Source: Pseudoduganella umbonata
GTDB taxonomy: Bacteria > Pseudomonadota > Gammaproteobacteria > Burkholderiales > Burkholderiaceae_D
Direction of reading: 5' to 3'
Length of the DNA: 64,000 bases
NCBI RefSeq assembly: GCF_014192225.1
Contig: NZ_JACHXS010000011.1
Coordinates: 186,001-250,000 of the forward strand
Shown: positions 7,848 through 16,674 of the stretch, piece by piece
Layout of the letters: each line of letters starts with the position of its first letter
Numbering within the stretch: the stretch's first letter is position 1
Program-made: the position numbers and the translations under genes
Notes under the pieces: model-generated
The model's input: the letters and a program-made list of their open reading frames with translations, nothing else
Database searches by the model: none
What the model was told of the DNA's origin: nothing

Positions 7848-8767
7848 TCGGCCCGGTTGCGCAGCAGCACCGTCCCGTCGAACAGGCGCCGCACGCGCCA
7901 GCGCAACGGCGCGGGCAGCGCGGCTTCGTCGACCATGGTGCCCGGATCGTCTGGCTCGCCCGGGGTGCCGAACAGGTGGTAGCGCATCGGCAGCGAGCCG
8001 GTGCGTGACTGGGCGTCGCCGTGCAGCAGCAAGGCCACGCGTACCACGGCGATGCGTTTCCAGTGTGTCTTGCGGCGCAGGTCGTGCGCCTGTTCCGCCG
8101 GCGTCGCGCCGGCCAGCACCAGGGCGGCATCGAGGGCGCGGATGCCGCTGGCGTTCAGGTAGCGGTTCGGGATGCCATCGGGCGGCTGGTCGGTATCGAG
8201 TCCGTACAGCACCTGGAACGAATCGACGCCGCGCACCACGGCATCGGCATTCCAGTTACCCGACTGTGCCCGGTACTTGCAGCGCAATTCCGTTTCGCCA
8301 TCGTCGGCGGTGCCGACATAAAAGATGCTCCAGCCGGCTTCACCGGCACCGATCGCGAAGCCGGCGCAATCCACCACGGAACCGTCGCCGCCGGCGCCGC
8401 CAAGTCCGCCGAAATGCACCGCAAGCACGTCGCTGCGCTGGACGGCACCGGCGCGCAGCGCACCATCGAGTCCGGCCGCCATCCGCGGCAGCGTGCGGTC
8501 ATCCAGGCCGCCGATGCTTGCCGCGGCATCGGCCGGCGGCGCGCCCGCTTCGAGGTCGGTCCATGCCGCCTGGCGAATCGCCCGGCCGAGCAGCTCCACC
8601 GCGTAGCGGCCGCCATCGTCGAGCCGAGTGGCGGCCGCCTGATGGGTGAAATCGCGGTTCGCCAGCAGCAGCATCGCCGCTGCCGCGAGCGCGACGAACA
8701 GGCCGAGTGCCAGCGCCACCAGCATGTCGACCAGGCCAATGCCGGCATGCCGGCGCCGCGCCGTCAT
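7844..8767 (-). CDS. pilW: Minor pilin PilW
   Basis: A 307-residue PilW-family protein. The leader ends HAG and is followed by IGLVDMLVALALGLFVALAA. The usual Glu at +5 of the mature protein is Asp here, which is unusual for a pilin that must dock into the assembly machinery. The following segment, with RLDDGGRYAVELLGRAIRQAA, is typical of PilW. Start and stop overlap neighbouring genes by 4 bases on both sides, so translation is probably coupled along pilV-pilW-pilX. Confidence 0.9.
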   Translation of the reverse strand: MTARRRHAGIGLVDMLVALALGLFVALAAAAMLLLANRDFTHQAAATRLDDGGRYAVELLGRAIRQAAWTDLEAGAPPADAAASIGGLDDRTLPRMAAGLDGALRAGAVQRSDVLAVHFGGLGGAGGDGSVVDCAGFAIGAGEAGWSIFYVGTADDGETELRCKYRAQSGNWNADAVVRGVDSFQVLYGLDTDQPPDGIPNRYLNASGIRALDAALVLAGATPAEQAHDLRRKTHWKRIAVVRVALLLHGDAQSRTGSLPMRYHLFGTPGEPDDPGTMVDEAALPAPLRWRVRRLFDGTVLLRNRAD

Positions 8768-9309
8768 GGCTGGACTCCGGCCACCGCGATTGCCACGCCG
8801 GGCAGTGCGCCGCGCCGGCCCTCGCCTGCCGGCGTGCCGTCCGCCCGCTTGCCGCGCCAGCCGATCTTGACGACGACCGGATCATCCGCCCCGCCGCTGC
8901 ATTCCCAGCGCAGGCGTCCGGCCGCATATGGTTGCGCGTCGCGGCAAATGCGTGCCCGCCCTGCGGGCAATGCGGCATGCACCTGGCGCACCAGTTCGTG
9001 GATGTCCAGCCGGGCGATGTCAGTAGCATTGCAGGACTCGGCCCGGCAGAGGTTGCCTGGGGCTTCCGGCATGGCGCCGGCGTGCGCGTCGTAGTCGACA
9101 CCGAGATAGATGGCCGGCACCTGCCCGGCATTGGCGCGCATGCGGTCGGCCATTGCCACGGCGATCTGGAGCGATGCCGACAGCAGCGCCGACTCGTGCC
9201 GTGTACGCATCGCATGCAGCTGCATGGCAGCGCCGCCGGTCAGGCCCAATGCCAGCACCAGGACCGCGATCAGCACTTCCAGTAACGTAAATCCGGCAAC
9301 ATGGCGCAT
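8764..9309 (-). CDS. pilV: Minor pilin PilV, first gene of the pil-rib train
   Basis: A 181-residue prepilin: a short basic leader, the cleavage site VAG|FTLLEVLIAVLVLALGLTG with Glu at +5, and the PilV-typical ADRMRAN segment after the helix. It heads a leftward run of nine genes reaching ribE and the secreted HExxH protein. The 217 bases upstream (to nrdR, which points the same way) must hold the operon promoter; I see no convincing consensus there. Confidence 0.92.
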   Translation of the reverse strand: MRHVAGFTLLEVLIAVLVLALGLTGGAAMQLHAMRTRHESALLSASLQIAVAMADRMRANAGQVPAIYLGVDYDAHAGAMPEAPGNLCRAESCNATDIARLDIHELVRQVHAALPAGRARICRDAQPYAAGRLRWECSGGADDPVVVKIGWRGKRADGTPAGEGRRGALPGVAIAVAGVQP

Positions 9310-9526
9310 CGCGGCCTCCCGTCAGAATGCCGTCCAAGATAGACGGTAGCGGACTGGAGCGGTTGCGCCCTGTCAACGACGCGTCAACCGGCACGAAGGT
9401 TCTGGATGAAGTTTGCGCAGACGGCTTGCAATGGCTTGCAATCGTTTTCGCGAGTTGGGGGACGCGAGCGCCTTGGACTATCGGGGAAACAGGCTGTTGG
9501 GAAGGATATGGTGTGAAACGACCGGC

Positions 9527-9994
9527 TTATTCCTGCCGCTTGCGCTCCTGCCCGGCCTCTTCGATGGCATCCTGGAATTCCGCGAGATCCTCGAAATTCT
9601 TGTAGACGGAGGCAAAACGGATGTAGGCCACCTTGTCGAGCCGCTTCAGCTCGGCCATGACAAGCTCGCCGATGTAGTTCGAATCGACTTCGCGCTTGCC
9701 GCTGGTCAGCAGTTTTTCCGCGATGGCCTTGACCGCGTCGTCGACGGCGGCAGCGGCCACCGGCCGTTTGCGCAGCGCCAGCATCAGGCTGCCGCGCAAT
9801 TTGGCTTCGGCGTATTCGGTACGGCTGCCGTTCTTCTTGACCACGAACGGCATCGAAAGTTCAATCCGCTCGTAGGTCGTGAAGCGCTTGTCGCACTTGC
9901 CGCAGCGCCGCCGGCGCTTGATCGCGTCCCCTTCCTCCGATACGCGGGTATCGAGGACGTGGATTTCGTCGTGCTGGCAGAACGGACATTTCAT
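9527..9994 (-). CDS. nrdR: Transcriptional repressor NrdR
   Basis: A 155-residue nucleotide-sensing repressor of ribonucleotide reductase genes. The N-terminal zinc ribbon has Cys pairs CPFC (3-6) and CGKC (31-34) followed by FTTYERIE. The ATP-cone domain starts with the [14 protein letters not shown] segment. Length is normal. It lies downstream of glyA in the order common among Burkholderiales, but an intrinsic terminator separates the two, so it may have its own transcript or depend on read-through. Confidence 0.97.
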   Translation of the reverse strand: MKCPFCQHDEIHVLDTRVSEEGDAIKRRRRCGKCDKRFTTYERIELSMPFVVKKNGSRTEYAEAKLRGSLMLALRKRPVAAAAVDDAVKAIAEKLLTSGKREVDSNYIGELVMAELKRLDKVAYIRFASVYKNFEDLAEFQDAIEEAGQERKRQE

Positions 9995-10014
9995 GGAGGG
10001 GCCGGAATGGAATC

Positions 10015-10046
10015 AAAAAAAGGCGCCGGACCTCACGGCCGGCGCC
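10015..10046 (-). terminator. Intrinsic terminator after glyA
   Basis: On the minus strand, a GC-rich hairpin with perfect arms (GGCGCCGG ... CCGGCGCC) is followed directly by seven T residues, 22 bases beyond the glyA stop and before nrdR. Confidence 0.88.
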
Positions 10047-10067
10047 CCGATAGTAGCAATGCAACGA

Positions 10068-11312
10068 TTACGCGTAAACGGGGTACTTGTCAGCCAGCAC
10101 CTTGACGGCGGCTTTCACGCGCTCGATCGTGGCGGCGTCGTTCGGATTGTCCAGCACGTCGGCGATCAGGTTGCCCACTTCTTCCGCTTCCGCTTCCTTG
10201 AAGCCGCGCGTGGTCATCGCCGGGCTGCCCAGGCGGATGCCCGAGGTGACGAACGGCTTTTGCGGGTCGTTCGGAATGCCGTTCTTGTTGCAGGTGATGT
10301 GGGCCGAACCCAGGATCGCCTCGGCTTCCTTGCCGGTCAGGTTCTTGGCGCGCAGGTCGACCAGGAACACGTGCGACTCGGTACCGCCGGACACGATGCG
10401 CAGGCCGCGCTTGATCAGCGTTTTCGCCAGCACGTCGGCATTCTTCACGACCTGCTGCTGGTAAGCCTTGAATTCATCGGACTGCGCTTCCTTGAACGCC
10501 ACGGCCTTGCCGGCGATGACGTGCATCAGCGGGCCGCCCTGGATGCCGGGGAAGATCGCCGAATTGATGATCTTCTCGTGCTCGGCCTTCATCAGGATGA
10601 TGCCGCCGCGCGGGCCGCGCAGCGACTTGTGCGTGGTGGACGTGACGAAGTCGGCGTGCGGCACCGGGTTCGGGTACAGGCCGGCGGCGATCAGGCCGGC
10701 ATAGTGGGCCATGTCCACCATGAAGTAGGCGCCGACGGCCTTGGCCACGGCGGCGAAGCGTTCCCAGTCGATCTTCTTCGAGAAGGCCGAGGCGCCGGCG
10801 ATGATCAGCTTCGGCTTGTGCTCGTGGGCCAGCTTTTCCATGGCCGCGTAGTCGATGTCTTCCTCGGCGGTCAGGCCGTACGACACCACGTTGAACCACT
10901 TGCCGGACATGTTCAGGCCCATGCCGTGCGTCAGGTGGCCGCCTTCGGCCAGCGACATGCCCATGATCGTGTCGCCCGGCTTCAGCACGGCGAAGAACAC
11001 GCCCTGGTTGGCTTGCGAGCCGGAGTTCGGCTGCACGTTGGCCGCTTCGGCGCCGAACAGCTGCTTGACGCGATCGATCGCCAGCTGTTCCACCACGTCG
11101 ACGTATTCGCAGCCGCCGTAGTAGCGCTTGCCCGGGTAGCCTTCCGCGTACTTGTTCGTCAGTTGCGAGCCTTGCGCTTCCATCACCGCCGGCGACGTGT
11201 AGTTCTCCGACGCGATCAGTTCGATGTGGTCGTGCTGGCGCTTGTTCTCGTTCTGGATGGCGCCGAACAGTTCCGGGTCGATGGATGCGAGGTTGTGATC
11301 TTTTGCGAACAT
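10068..11312 (-). CDS. glyA: Serine hydroxymethyltransferase
   Basis: A PLP enzyme interconverting serine plus tetrahydrofolate with glycine plus 5,10-methylene-tetrahydrofolate; the main one-carbon source for purines and thymidylate. 414 residues, full length. Family motifs: the [21 protein letters not shown]-terminal segment, [14 protein letters not shown], and the PLP-lysine motif [15 protein letters not shown]. The upstream leader carries a ZTP riboswitch, which links expression to a purine-pathway alarm metabolite that accumulates when formyl-tetrahydrofolate is short. This fits GlyA's role. Confidence 0.98.
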   Translation of the reverse strand: MFAKDHNLASIDPELFGAIQNENKRQHDHIELIASENYTSPAVMEAQGSQLTNKYAEGYPGKRYYGGCEYVDVVEQLAIDRVKQLFGAEAANVQPNSGSQANQGVFFAVLKPGDTIMGMSLAEGGHLTHGMGLNMSGKWFNVVSYGLTAEEDIDYAAMEKLAHEHKPKLIIAGASAFSKKIDWERFAAVAKAVGAYFMVDMAHYAGLIAAGLYPNPVPHADFVTSTTHKSLRGPRGGIILMKAEHEKIINSAIFPGIQGGPLMHVIAGKAVAFKEAQSDEFKAYQQQVVKNADVLAKTLIKRGLRIVSGGTESHVFLVDLRAKNLTGKEAEAILGSAHITCNKNGIPNDPQKPFVTSGIRLGSPAMTTRGFKEAEAEEVGNLIADVLDNPNDAATIERVKAAVKVLADKYPVYA

Positions 11313-11427
11313 GAAATTACTCCGATTAGGACTGGCAGATAGGATCGAATGACGAAGGCCGGGCAGGTTGGAAACCTGTGCTCAAAGGCAGCCCGTCCGC
11401 ACGCACATCCGCGCGATTCCATCGTGG

Positions 11428-11532
11428 CTGCCCAGGCGAACGGCGTTGTGACATCTCACGTTCCCCGGTGGATACCCACCTTTCGCGCGCAGTGCCAGTG
11501 GGCATCGCCGCTTTTCGCCAGTTACGTGAGAC
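11428..11532 (-). promoter_or_regulatory. ZTP (pfl-type) riboswitch in the glyA leader
   Basis: Read on the minus strand, the leader begins with GTCTCACGTAACTGGCGAA, later pairs through ACGTGAGA to close the first stem, contains a GGTGGG-TAT-CCACC hairpin followed by GGGGAACGTGAG, and ends with the hallmark CGCCTGGGCAG element. These are the conserved parts of the pfl/ZTP aptamer, including the segment that forms the pseudoknot. The aptamer ends about 115 bases before the glyA ATG. No clear U-tract terminator follows, so control may be at translation or by a structure I cannot fold by eye. Confidence 0.88.
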
Positions 11533-11547
11533 ATAAATGGAGCCGAG

Positions 11548-11576
11548 ATTGTATGTGATGTACTGTGCGAGAGCAA
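11548..11576 (-). promoter_or_regulatory. Probable glyA promoter
   Basis: On the minus strand, TTGCTC and TACAAT are separated by exactly 17 bases. The -10 hexamer lies about 15 bases before the first stem of the ZTP riboswitch, as expected for a leader that starts with the aptamer. Confidence 0.65.
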
Positions 11577-11697
11577 GGAAGCTGCCTGTTGCCGGCCTGC
11601 CATGTCGTTGGTAGCGCGACCACAAACCTGTCGTTTCCGCTACAATCGGGGGTTGACTGGCTCCACCGTACAACCAACCGCATTGCGAGGAAAGCTC

Positions 11698-12447
11698 ATG
11701 ATCGTCTTCATCACCGGCGCTACCGCCGGCTTCGGCGCCGCGATGGCGCGCATCTTCGCCACCAATGGCCACCGGGTGCTGATCTCCGGCCGCCGCGAGG
11801 ACCGCCTCGCGGCATTGGCGGGCGAACTGGGCCCGAACGTGCGCGCCGTGCCGCTGGACGTGACCGACAAGGCGGCGATCCACGCGGCACTGGCGGCGCT
11901 GCCGGAAGGATGGCGCGATATCGACGTGCTGATCAACAACGCCGGCCTGGCGCTCGGCGTCCGCCCGGCGCACGAGGCGCAGCTGGAAGACTGGGAAACG
12001 ATGATCGCAACCAACTGCACCGGCCTGGTGACGATGACCCGCGCCGTCCTGCCCGGCATGGTGGAGCGTAACAGCGGCCTGGTCATCAACATTGGCTCGG
12101 TGGCCGGGCGCTTCCCTTACCCCGGTGGCAACGTGTATGGCGCCACCAAGGCATTCGTCGACCAGTTCACGCTGAACCTGCGCTCCGACCTGGTGGGCAC
12201 CGGCGTGCGTGCCACCAATATCGCGCCGGGCCTGTGCGGCGGCACGGAGTTTTCCAACGTACGCATGAAAGGCGACGACGCGGCGGCGGCAAAGGTGTAC
12301 GAAGGGACCACGCCGCTGACGGCCGACGACATTGCCGCCACGGCCTACTGGATCGCCACGCTGCCGCCACACGTCAATATCAATATGATCGAACTGATGC
12401 CGACCTGCCAGGCTGCCGGACCGCTGGCGATCAAGCGCGCCGGTTAA
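11698..12447 (+). CDS. ydfG: YdfG-type NADP-dependent 3-hydroxy acid / malonic semialdehyde dehydrogenase (SDR)
   Basis: A 249-residue classical short-chain dehydrogenase. The dinucleotide motif TGATAGFG is at the N-terminus, NNAG at about residues 79-82, the catalytic Ser in INIGSVAG and YGATK as the YxxxK pair. Segments such as DWETMI, MTRAVLPGMVERN, GGTEFSNVR-x-KGDD and LPPHVNIN closely resemble Escherichia coli YdfG as I recall it, which oxidises L-allo-threonine and serine-type 3-hydroxy acids and reduces malonic semialdehyde. The ATG is preceded by AGGAAA at good spacing. It is divergent from glyA and probably monocistronic. Confidence 0.92.
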   Translation: MIVFITGATAGFGAAMARIFATNGHRVLISGRREDRLAALAGELGPNVRAVPLDVTDKAAIHAALAALPEGWRDIDVLINNAGLALGVRPAHEAQLEDWETMIATNCTGLVTMTRAVLPGMVERNSGLVINIGSVAGRFPYPGGNVYGATKAFVDQFTLNLRSDLVGTGVRATNIAPGLCGGTEFSNVRMKGDDAAAAKVYEGTTPLTADDIAATAYWIATLPPHVNINMIELMPTCQAAGPLAIKRAG

Positions 12448-12629
12448 GCGGTTCATCAGCCGCGACAAATTGCCCAGGCGAATCAATCGTAAGCGATTGT
12501 TACAAGTATTGGTCGATGGCAGCGAATTTGTTTAACTGACCGGCTTGACAATGTGTCAGCAAACTTTCGGCAACGTTACATGCCAAATGGCGTAGAATGT
12601 TGCCTAATAACACTTGTAGCAATCTCATC

Positions 12630-13037
12630 ATGCCTTCAGAGTTCACCTGGAAAGTCCGTGTCTATTACGAGGATACGGACGCGGGCGGCATTGTTTATTA
12701 CGCGAATTACCTGAAGTTTTTCGAACGCGCGCGCACCGAATGGTTGCGTGCGATCGGCGTTGGCCAGCAGGTCTTGCTCGATGAGCATGACGCGATGTTC
12801 GTGGTAAAGCACGTCAGCGCGGACTATCATGCGCCGGCCAAACTGGACGATGCCCTAGAATTAACACTAGTTATCGAGAAGCTTGGCCGTGCCTCTGTCG
12901 TATTCCGGCAGCAGGCATGGTGTGGCACGACCCTGCTCAATACGGCGCATGTCAAGATCGGCTGCGTCGATTCCGCGCTGCGCCCGCGCGCCGTGCCCGA
13001 CGACGTTGCCGGTCGCATGCGCGCTTATGTCGCATGA
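12630..13037 (+). CDS. ybgC: Tol-Pal-associated acyl-CoA thioesterase YbgC
   Basis: A 135-residue hot-dog-fold thioesterase, the usual first gene of the tol-pal cluster. The motif YYEDTDAGGIVYYANYLKFFERARTEWL contains the catalytic Asp region. The start MPSEF was chosen because an 11-codon extension has no support. The stop codon lies inside the first unit of the 14-bp repeat array that fills the gap to tolQ. Confidence 0.95.
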   Translation: MPSEFTWKVRVYYEDTDAGGIVYYANYLKFFERARTEWLRAIGVGQQVLLDEHDAMFVVKHVSADYHAPAKLDDALELTLVIEKLGRASVVFRQQAWCGTTLLNTAHVKIGCVDSALRPRAVPDDVAGRMRAYVA

Positions 13038-13144
13038 CGGTGGTTTCATGACAGTGGTTTCATGACGGCGGCTGCATAATGCCGGTTGCATGATGCCAGT
13101 CGCATGATGCCGGGCGCCTGATGCCGGTGGCCTGAAGCCGGTTG
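13033..13144. repeat. Eight tandem 14-bp repeats between ybgC and tolQ
   Basis: Eight consecutive 14-base units with consensus near CATGATGCCGGTTG, each differing by a few bases, and no gaps between units. The array begins in the ybgC stop region and ends about 100 bases before tolQ. The rest of the 208-base gap contains a further GGTTGCG-like echo and no gene. Confidence 0.85.
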
Positions 13145-13245
13145 CGTAACGTGTCGGTTGCGCAACTTTGGCCAACGCCGCCAATGAGCGGATGCCGTCG
13201 CCAGTGTGACTTTTTGCCGTACTTACCATTCTAACTAATTCATAA

Positions 13246-13938
13246 ATGAACGGTTCCCAAGATCTTTCCTTCATCGCCCTCATCTCCAACGCGCACCTGA
13301 TCGTTCAGCTGATCATGGCGTTGCTGCTCGGCCTCTCGATCGTCAGCTGGACCTACATTTTCAAGAAATGGTTCGATGTGCGCGCCGCGCGCCGGCTGAC
13401 GATCGATTTCGAAAAAACGTTCTGGGCCGGCGGCAATCTGCACCAGCTGTACCAGGCCGCCGGCAGCAACCGCGCCAACAACGGTGCGCTGTCGCGCATC
13501 TTCGAGGCGGGCATGGGCGAGTTCATCAAGGGCAAGCAGGCCGTGGCGGCCAACCGCGAAACGTTCGATGGCGGCGCACTGCTCGACGGCGCCCGCCGCG
13601 CCATGCGCGCGGCGTTCCAGCGCGAGATGGACGTGCTTGAATCGCACCTGGCGTTCCTGGCATCGGTCGGTTCCGTGTCGCCCTACATCGGCCTGCTCGG
13701 CACCGTGTGGGGCATCATGAATGCGTTCCGCGGCCTGGCCAACGTGCAGCAGGCCACGCTGTCGGCCGTGGCACCCGGCATCGCCGAGGCGCTGATCGCC
13801 ACCGCGATCGGCCTGTTCGCCGCGATCCCGGCGGTGGTGGCCTACAACCGTTTTTCGCACGACATCGACCGCCTGGCGATCCGCTTCGAAAGCTTCGTCG
13901 AGGAATTCTCCAACATCCTGCAGCGCCAGTCGCGCTAA
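13246..13938 (+). CDS. tolQ: Tol-Pal system protein TolQ
   Basis: Inner-membrane proton-channel subunit of the TolQRA motor, homologous to ExbB and MotA. 230 residues with three predicted membrane helices (about 15-38, 137-158 and 168-190). The conserved segment GLLGTVWGIMNAFRGLA links the second-helix region, and the AEALIATAIGLFAAIPAVVAYN third helix has the channel-lining Thr. No strong ribosome site is visible before the ATG. Followed 15 bases later by tolR. Confidence 0.97.
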   Translation: MNGSQDLSFIALISNAHLIVQLIMALLLGLSIVSWTYIFKKWFDVRAARRLTIDFEKTFWAGGNLHQLYQAAGSNRANNGALSRIFEAGMGEFIKGKQAVAANRETFDGGALLDGARRAMRAAFQREMDVLESHLAFLASVGSVSPYIGLLGTVWGIMNAFRGLANVQQATLSAVAPGIAEALIATAIGLFAAIPAVVAYNRFSHDIDRLAIRFESFVEEFSNILQRQSR

Positions 13939-13953
13939 CGGGAAAGGACCATC

Positions 13954-14394
13954 ATGGCGTCTTCCTTCAACAGCGGCAGCATGCGCGGCGGCCGCGGCCG
14001 CAAGCTGAAATCCGAGATCAACGTGGTGCCGTACATCGACGTGATGCTCTGCCTGCTGATCATCTTCATGGTCATGCCGAGCTCGAACAACCCCAGCTCG
14101 ATCGACCTGCCGCATGCGGAGAAGTCGGTGCGCCCGCCGGATGCCTACATCCAGGTCACCATCAAGCCCAATGGTGCGCTGTCGATCGGCATCGCGGGCA
14201 AGAATGCCGATGCGCCGGAGACGGCGCCGAACCGCGATGCACTGGTGCGCAAGCTGGCGGCGCTGCACGAGGATAATCCCGATTATCCGGTACTGATCGC
14301 GGGCGACAAGGAAAGCAAGTACGACGACGTGATCCAGCTGATTTCGGAAGCAAAGAAGATGGGCATCAACCGCGTCGGTCTGGCGACGAAGTAA
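13954..14394 (+). CDS. tolR: Tol-Pal system protein TolR
   Basis: ExbD-like stator partner of TolQ, 146 residues. One membrane helix near residues 24-44 starts with VVPYIDVMLCLLIIFMV, which contains the essential proton-path Asp. The periplasmic domain ends in the DDVIQLISEAKKMGINRVGLAT segment typical of TolR. A GGAAAGGA ribosome site precedes the ATG; tolA starts 3 bases after the stop. Confidence 0.97.
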   Translation: MASSFNSGSMRGGRGRKLKSEINVVPYIDVMLCLLIIFMVMPSSNNPSSIDLPHAEKSVRPPDAYIQVTIKPNGALSIGIAGKNADAPETAPNRDALVRKLAALHEDNPDYPVLIAGDKESKYDDVIQLISEAKKMGINRVGLATK

Positions 14395-14397
14395 GGC

Positions 14398-15366
14398 ATG
14401 GCGACGAGTGAAGCAAACAGGGGTGGCCCGTACCGGGTGCCCCGGCACGACAGTGGCTGGCGCGCGTTCGGTCTCGCGCTGGCTACGCACGCGCTGCTGT
14501 TCCTGTTCCTGTGGGGTGGCATCAACTGGCAGAGTTCGGAGCCGGTCGCGGTGGAAGCGGAAGTGTGGGACCTGACGACCCAGCAGGCCGCCCCGCCGCC
14601 GCCGCCCGCCGAGGAACCGGAACCGGCGCCTGAACCGCAGCCCGAACCGGAGCCGGCGCCACCGCCGCCCACCCCGGTGGCGCCGCCGCCGCCGCGCGAA
14701 GTGACGCCACCGAAGCCCGATCCCGAGATCGCGCTGCGGAAGGAGCGCGAGAAGAAGAAGGAAGAGGAAAAGCGCGTCGCCGCCGAGAAGGCCGAGGAAA
14801 AGCGCAAGCAGAAGCTCGAAGAGGATCGCAAGCTCGCCGAGCAGAAGAAGAAAGAAGACGACAAGAAAAAGCGCGAGGAAGAGGAACGCCTGGCCGAGCA
14901 GAAGGAAGCGGCCGAGAAGAAGAAAAAGGAAGACGACGCCAAGAAGAAACAGCTGGCCGAGAAAAAGGCTGCGGAAAAGAAAGAGGCTGACCGCCTTGCC
15001 AAGATCCGCGCCGAGGAAATGCGCCGTATCACGGGTGCAGCCGGCGGCAGTTCGGGCACGGCCGAGAAATCGACCGCGCCGCGCATGGACAGTGGCTACG
15101 TGGCCGCGATCACGGCCAAGATCAAGGGCAACATCAGCTACGCGGGAAGCCAGGACGTTCCCGGCAATCCGCGGGCCGTTTTCAAGATTTCGCAATTGCC
15201 GACTGGGGAAATCATTTCGGTCCGAAAGATCAAGAGCAGCGGAATTCCCGCCTACGATGCCGCAGTGGAGAACGCGATTTCCAAGTCGTCGCCTCTGCCG
15301 AAAAAGAAAGACGGCACGGTGGAAAGGGATATCGACGCGACGTTTAATTTGAAAGACTTGCCTTGA
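14398..15366 (+). CDS. tolA: Cell envelope integrity protein TolA
   Basis: Links the TolQR motor to Pal across the periplasm. 322 residues: a short cytoplasmic N-terminus, one membrane helix (about 22-42), a Pro/Glu-rich stretch (about 62-105), a long Lys/Glu/Ala helical domain (about 110-205) and a C-terminal TonB/TolA domain (about 225-322, ending KKDGTVERDIDATFNLKD). Its stop overlaps the sequence just before the tolB start. Confidence 0.96.
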   Translation: MATSEANRGGPYRVPRHDSGWRAFGLALATHALLFLFLWGGINWQSSEPVAVEAEVWDLTTQQAAPPPPPAEEPEPAPEPQPEPEPAPPPPTPVAPPPPREVTPPKPDPEIALRKEREKKKEEEKRVAAEKAEEKRKQKLEEDRKLAEQKKKEDDKKKREEEERLAEQKEAAEKKKKEDDAKKKQLAEKKAAEKKEADRLAKIRAEEMRRITGAAGGSSGTAEKSTAPRMDSGYVAAITAKIKGNISYAGSQDVPGNPRAVFKISQLPTGEIISVRKIKSSGIPAYDAAVENAISKSSPLPKKKDGTVERDIDATFNLKDLP

Positions 15367-15368
15367 CC

Positions 15369-16631
15369 ATGAAAAAACTAGACACCTTCCTCCTCACCGC
15401 TGGCATGCTGGCCAGCCTGACCGCCCAGGCGCAGTTGCGCGTGGAAATCTCCGGCGTCGGCAGCAACCAGATCCCCGTTGCCGTGGCCGCGTTCGTCGAC
15501 GAAGGCCAGTCGCCGACGCAGATTTCCAAGGTCATCAAGACCGACCTCGAACGCAGCGGCGCCTTCAAGGTGATCGATGCCGGCACGATCGCCGACATCA
15601 ACGCCGTCGACGCCGCCTCCTACAAGGCACGCGGCGCCGATGCGCTGGTGGTGGGTACCGTGCAGAAACAGCCGAACGGTACGTACGACGTGCGCTACAA
15701 GCTCATGTCGACGATCCAGAACACGAAGATCTCGCAACTGGACCAGCAGGCGCCGGCGCAGTTCACCCGCCTGTCGGCCCACAAGATCGCCGACGACGTC
15801 TATGAAAAGCTGACTGGCGTGCGCGGCATCTTCGCCACCCGCATCGCGTACGTGACGCAGCAGGGCAAGTCGTACCGCCTGGAAGTGGCCGATGCGGACG
15901 GCGAAAACGTGCAGCTGGCACTGTCGTCGAACGAGCCGATCATTTCGCCGTCGTGGTCGCCGGACGGCACCAAGGTGGCCTACGTGTCGTTCGAGCAGAA
16001 AAAGCCGGTGATCTACGTGCAGAACCTGATCACGCGCCAGCGCACCGTGATCGCCAACGAACGCGGCAGCAATTCGGCGCCTTCCTGGTCGCCGGACGGC
16101 AGCCGTATCGCCCTGGCCCTGTCGAAGACGGGCAACACGCAGGTGTACATCGCCAACAGCAGCGGCGGCGGCATCCGCCGCATTTCGAACAGCAGCGGCA
16201 TCGATACCGAGCCGCAGTTCTCCGCCGACGGCCAGCAGATCTACTTCACCAGCGACCGCAGCGGCGGCCCGCAGATCTACCGGATGAGCGTGAACGGCGG
16301 CGATGCGCAGCGCGTGACCTTCAACGGCAACTACAACATCAGCCCGCGCATTTCCTCCGATGGAAAGACGCTGGCTTATATTTCCCGGCGCAACGGCAAC
16401 TTCCAGCTCTATGTATTGGATCTGGCAAGCGGCCAGGAGCAACGTTTGTCGGATAACACCAACGACCAGGCCCCCAGCTTCGCTCCGAACGGCAAGTACA
16501 TCCTGTACTCCACCGAATCGGGCGGGCGCAAGGCATTGGCGGTGGTGTCGGTGGACGGCCGGGTCAAGCAACGCCTGACCATTCAGGCCGGAGCAATCAA
16601 GGAGCCCACCTGGGGTCCTTTCATGAAGTAA
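15369..16631 (+). CDS. tolB: Tol-Pal system periplasmic protein TolB
   Basis: Periplasmic partner of Pal. About 420 residues: signal peptide (MKKLDTFLLTAGMLASLTAQA), N-terminal TolB domain starting QLRVEISG, then a six-bladed WD40-like beta-propeller with repeated SPSWSPDG, SAPSWSPDG and ISPRISSDG blades. The ATG was chosen over an in-frame TTG two codons upstream, which lies on the tolA stop. Confidence 0.97.
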   Translation: MKKLDTFLLTAGMLASLTAQAQLRVEISGVGSNQIPVAVAAFVDEGQSPTQISKVIKTDLERSGAFKVIDAGTIADINAVDAASYKARGADALVVGTVQKQPNGTYDVRYKLMSTIQNTKISQLDQQAPAQFTRLSAHKIADDVYEKLTGVRGIFATRIAYVTQQGKSYRLEVADADGENVQLALSSNEPIISPSWSPDGTKVAYVSFEQKKPVIYVQNLITRQRTVIANERGSNSAPSWSPDGSRIALALSKTGNTQVYIANSSGGGIRRISNSSGIDTEPQFSADGQQIYFTSDRSGGPQIYRMSVNGGDAQRVTFNGNYNISPRISSDGKTLAYISRRNGNFQLYVLDLASGQEQRLSDNTNDQAPSFAPNGKYILYSTESGGRKALAVVSVDGRVKQRLTIQAGAIKEPTWGPFMK

Positions 16632-16674
16632 AACAGGCAGTAAAGACCTTTCACAATGACCAGGAGAAATCAAC

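Noticed and set aside
13240-15195. A 651-codon minus-strand frame with apparent Phe/Leu-rich membrane segments opposite tolQ-tolR-tolA
   Set aside because: The hydrophobic run is the antisense of TolA's Lys/Glu-rich helix; the Tol genes are certain.
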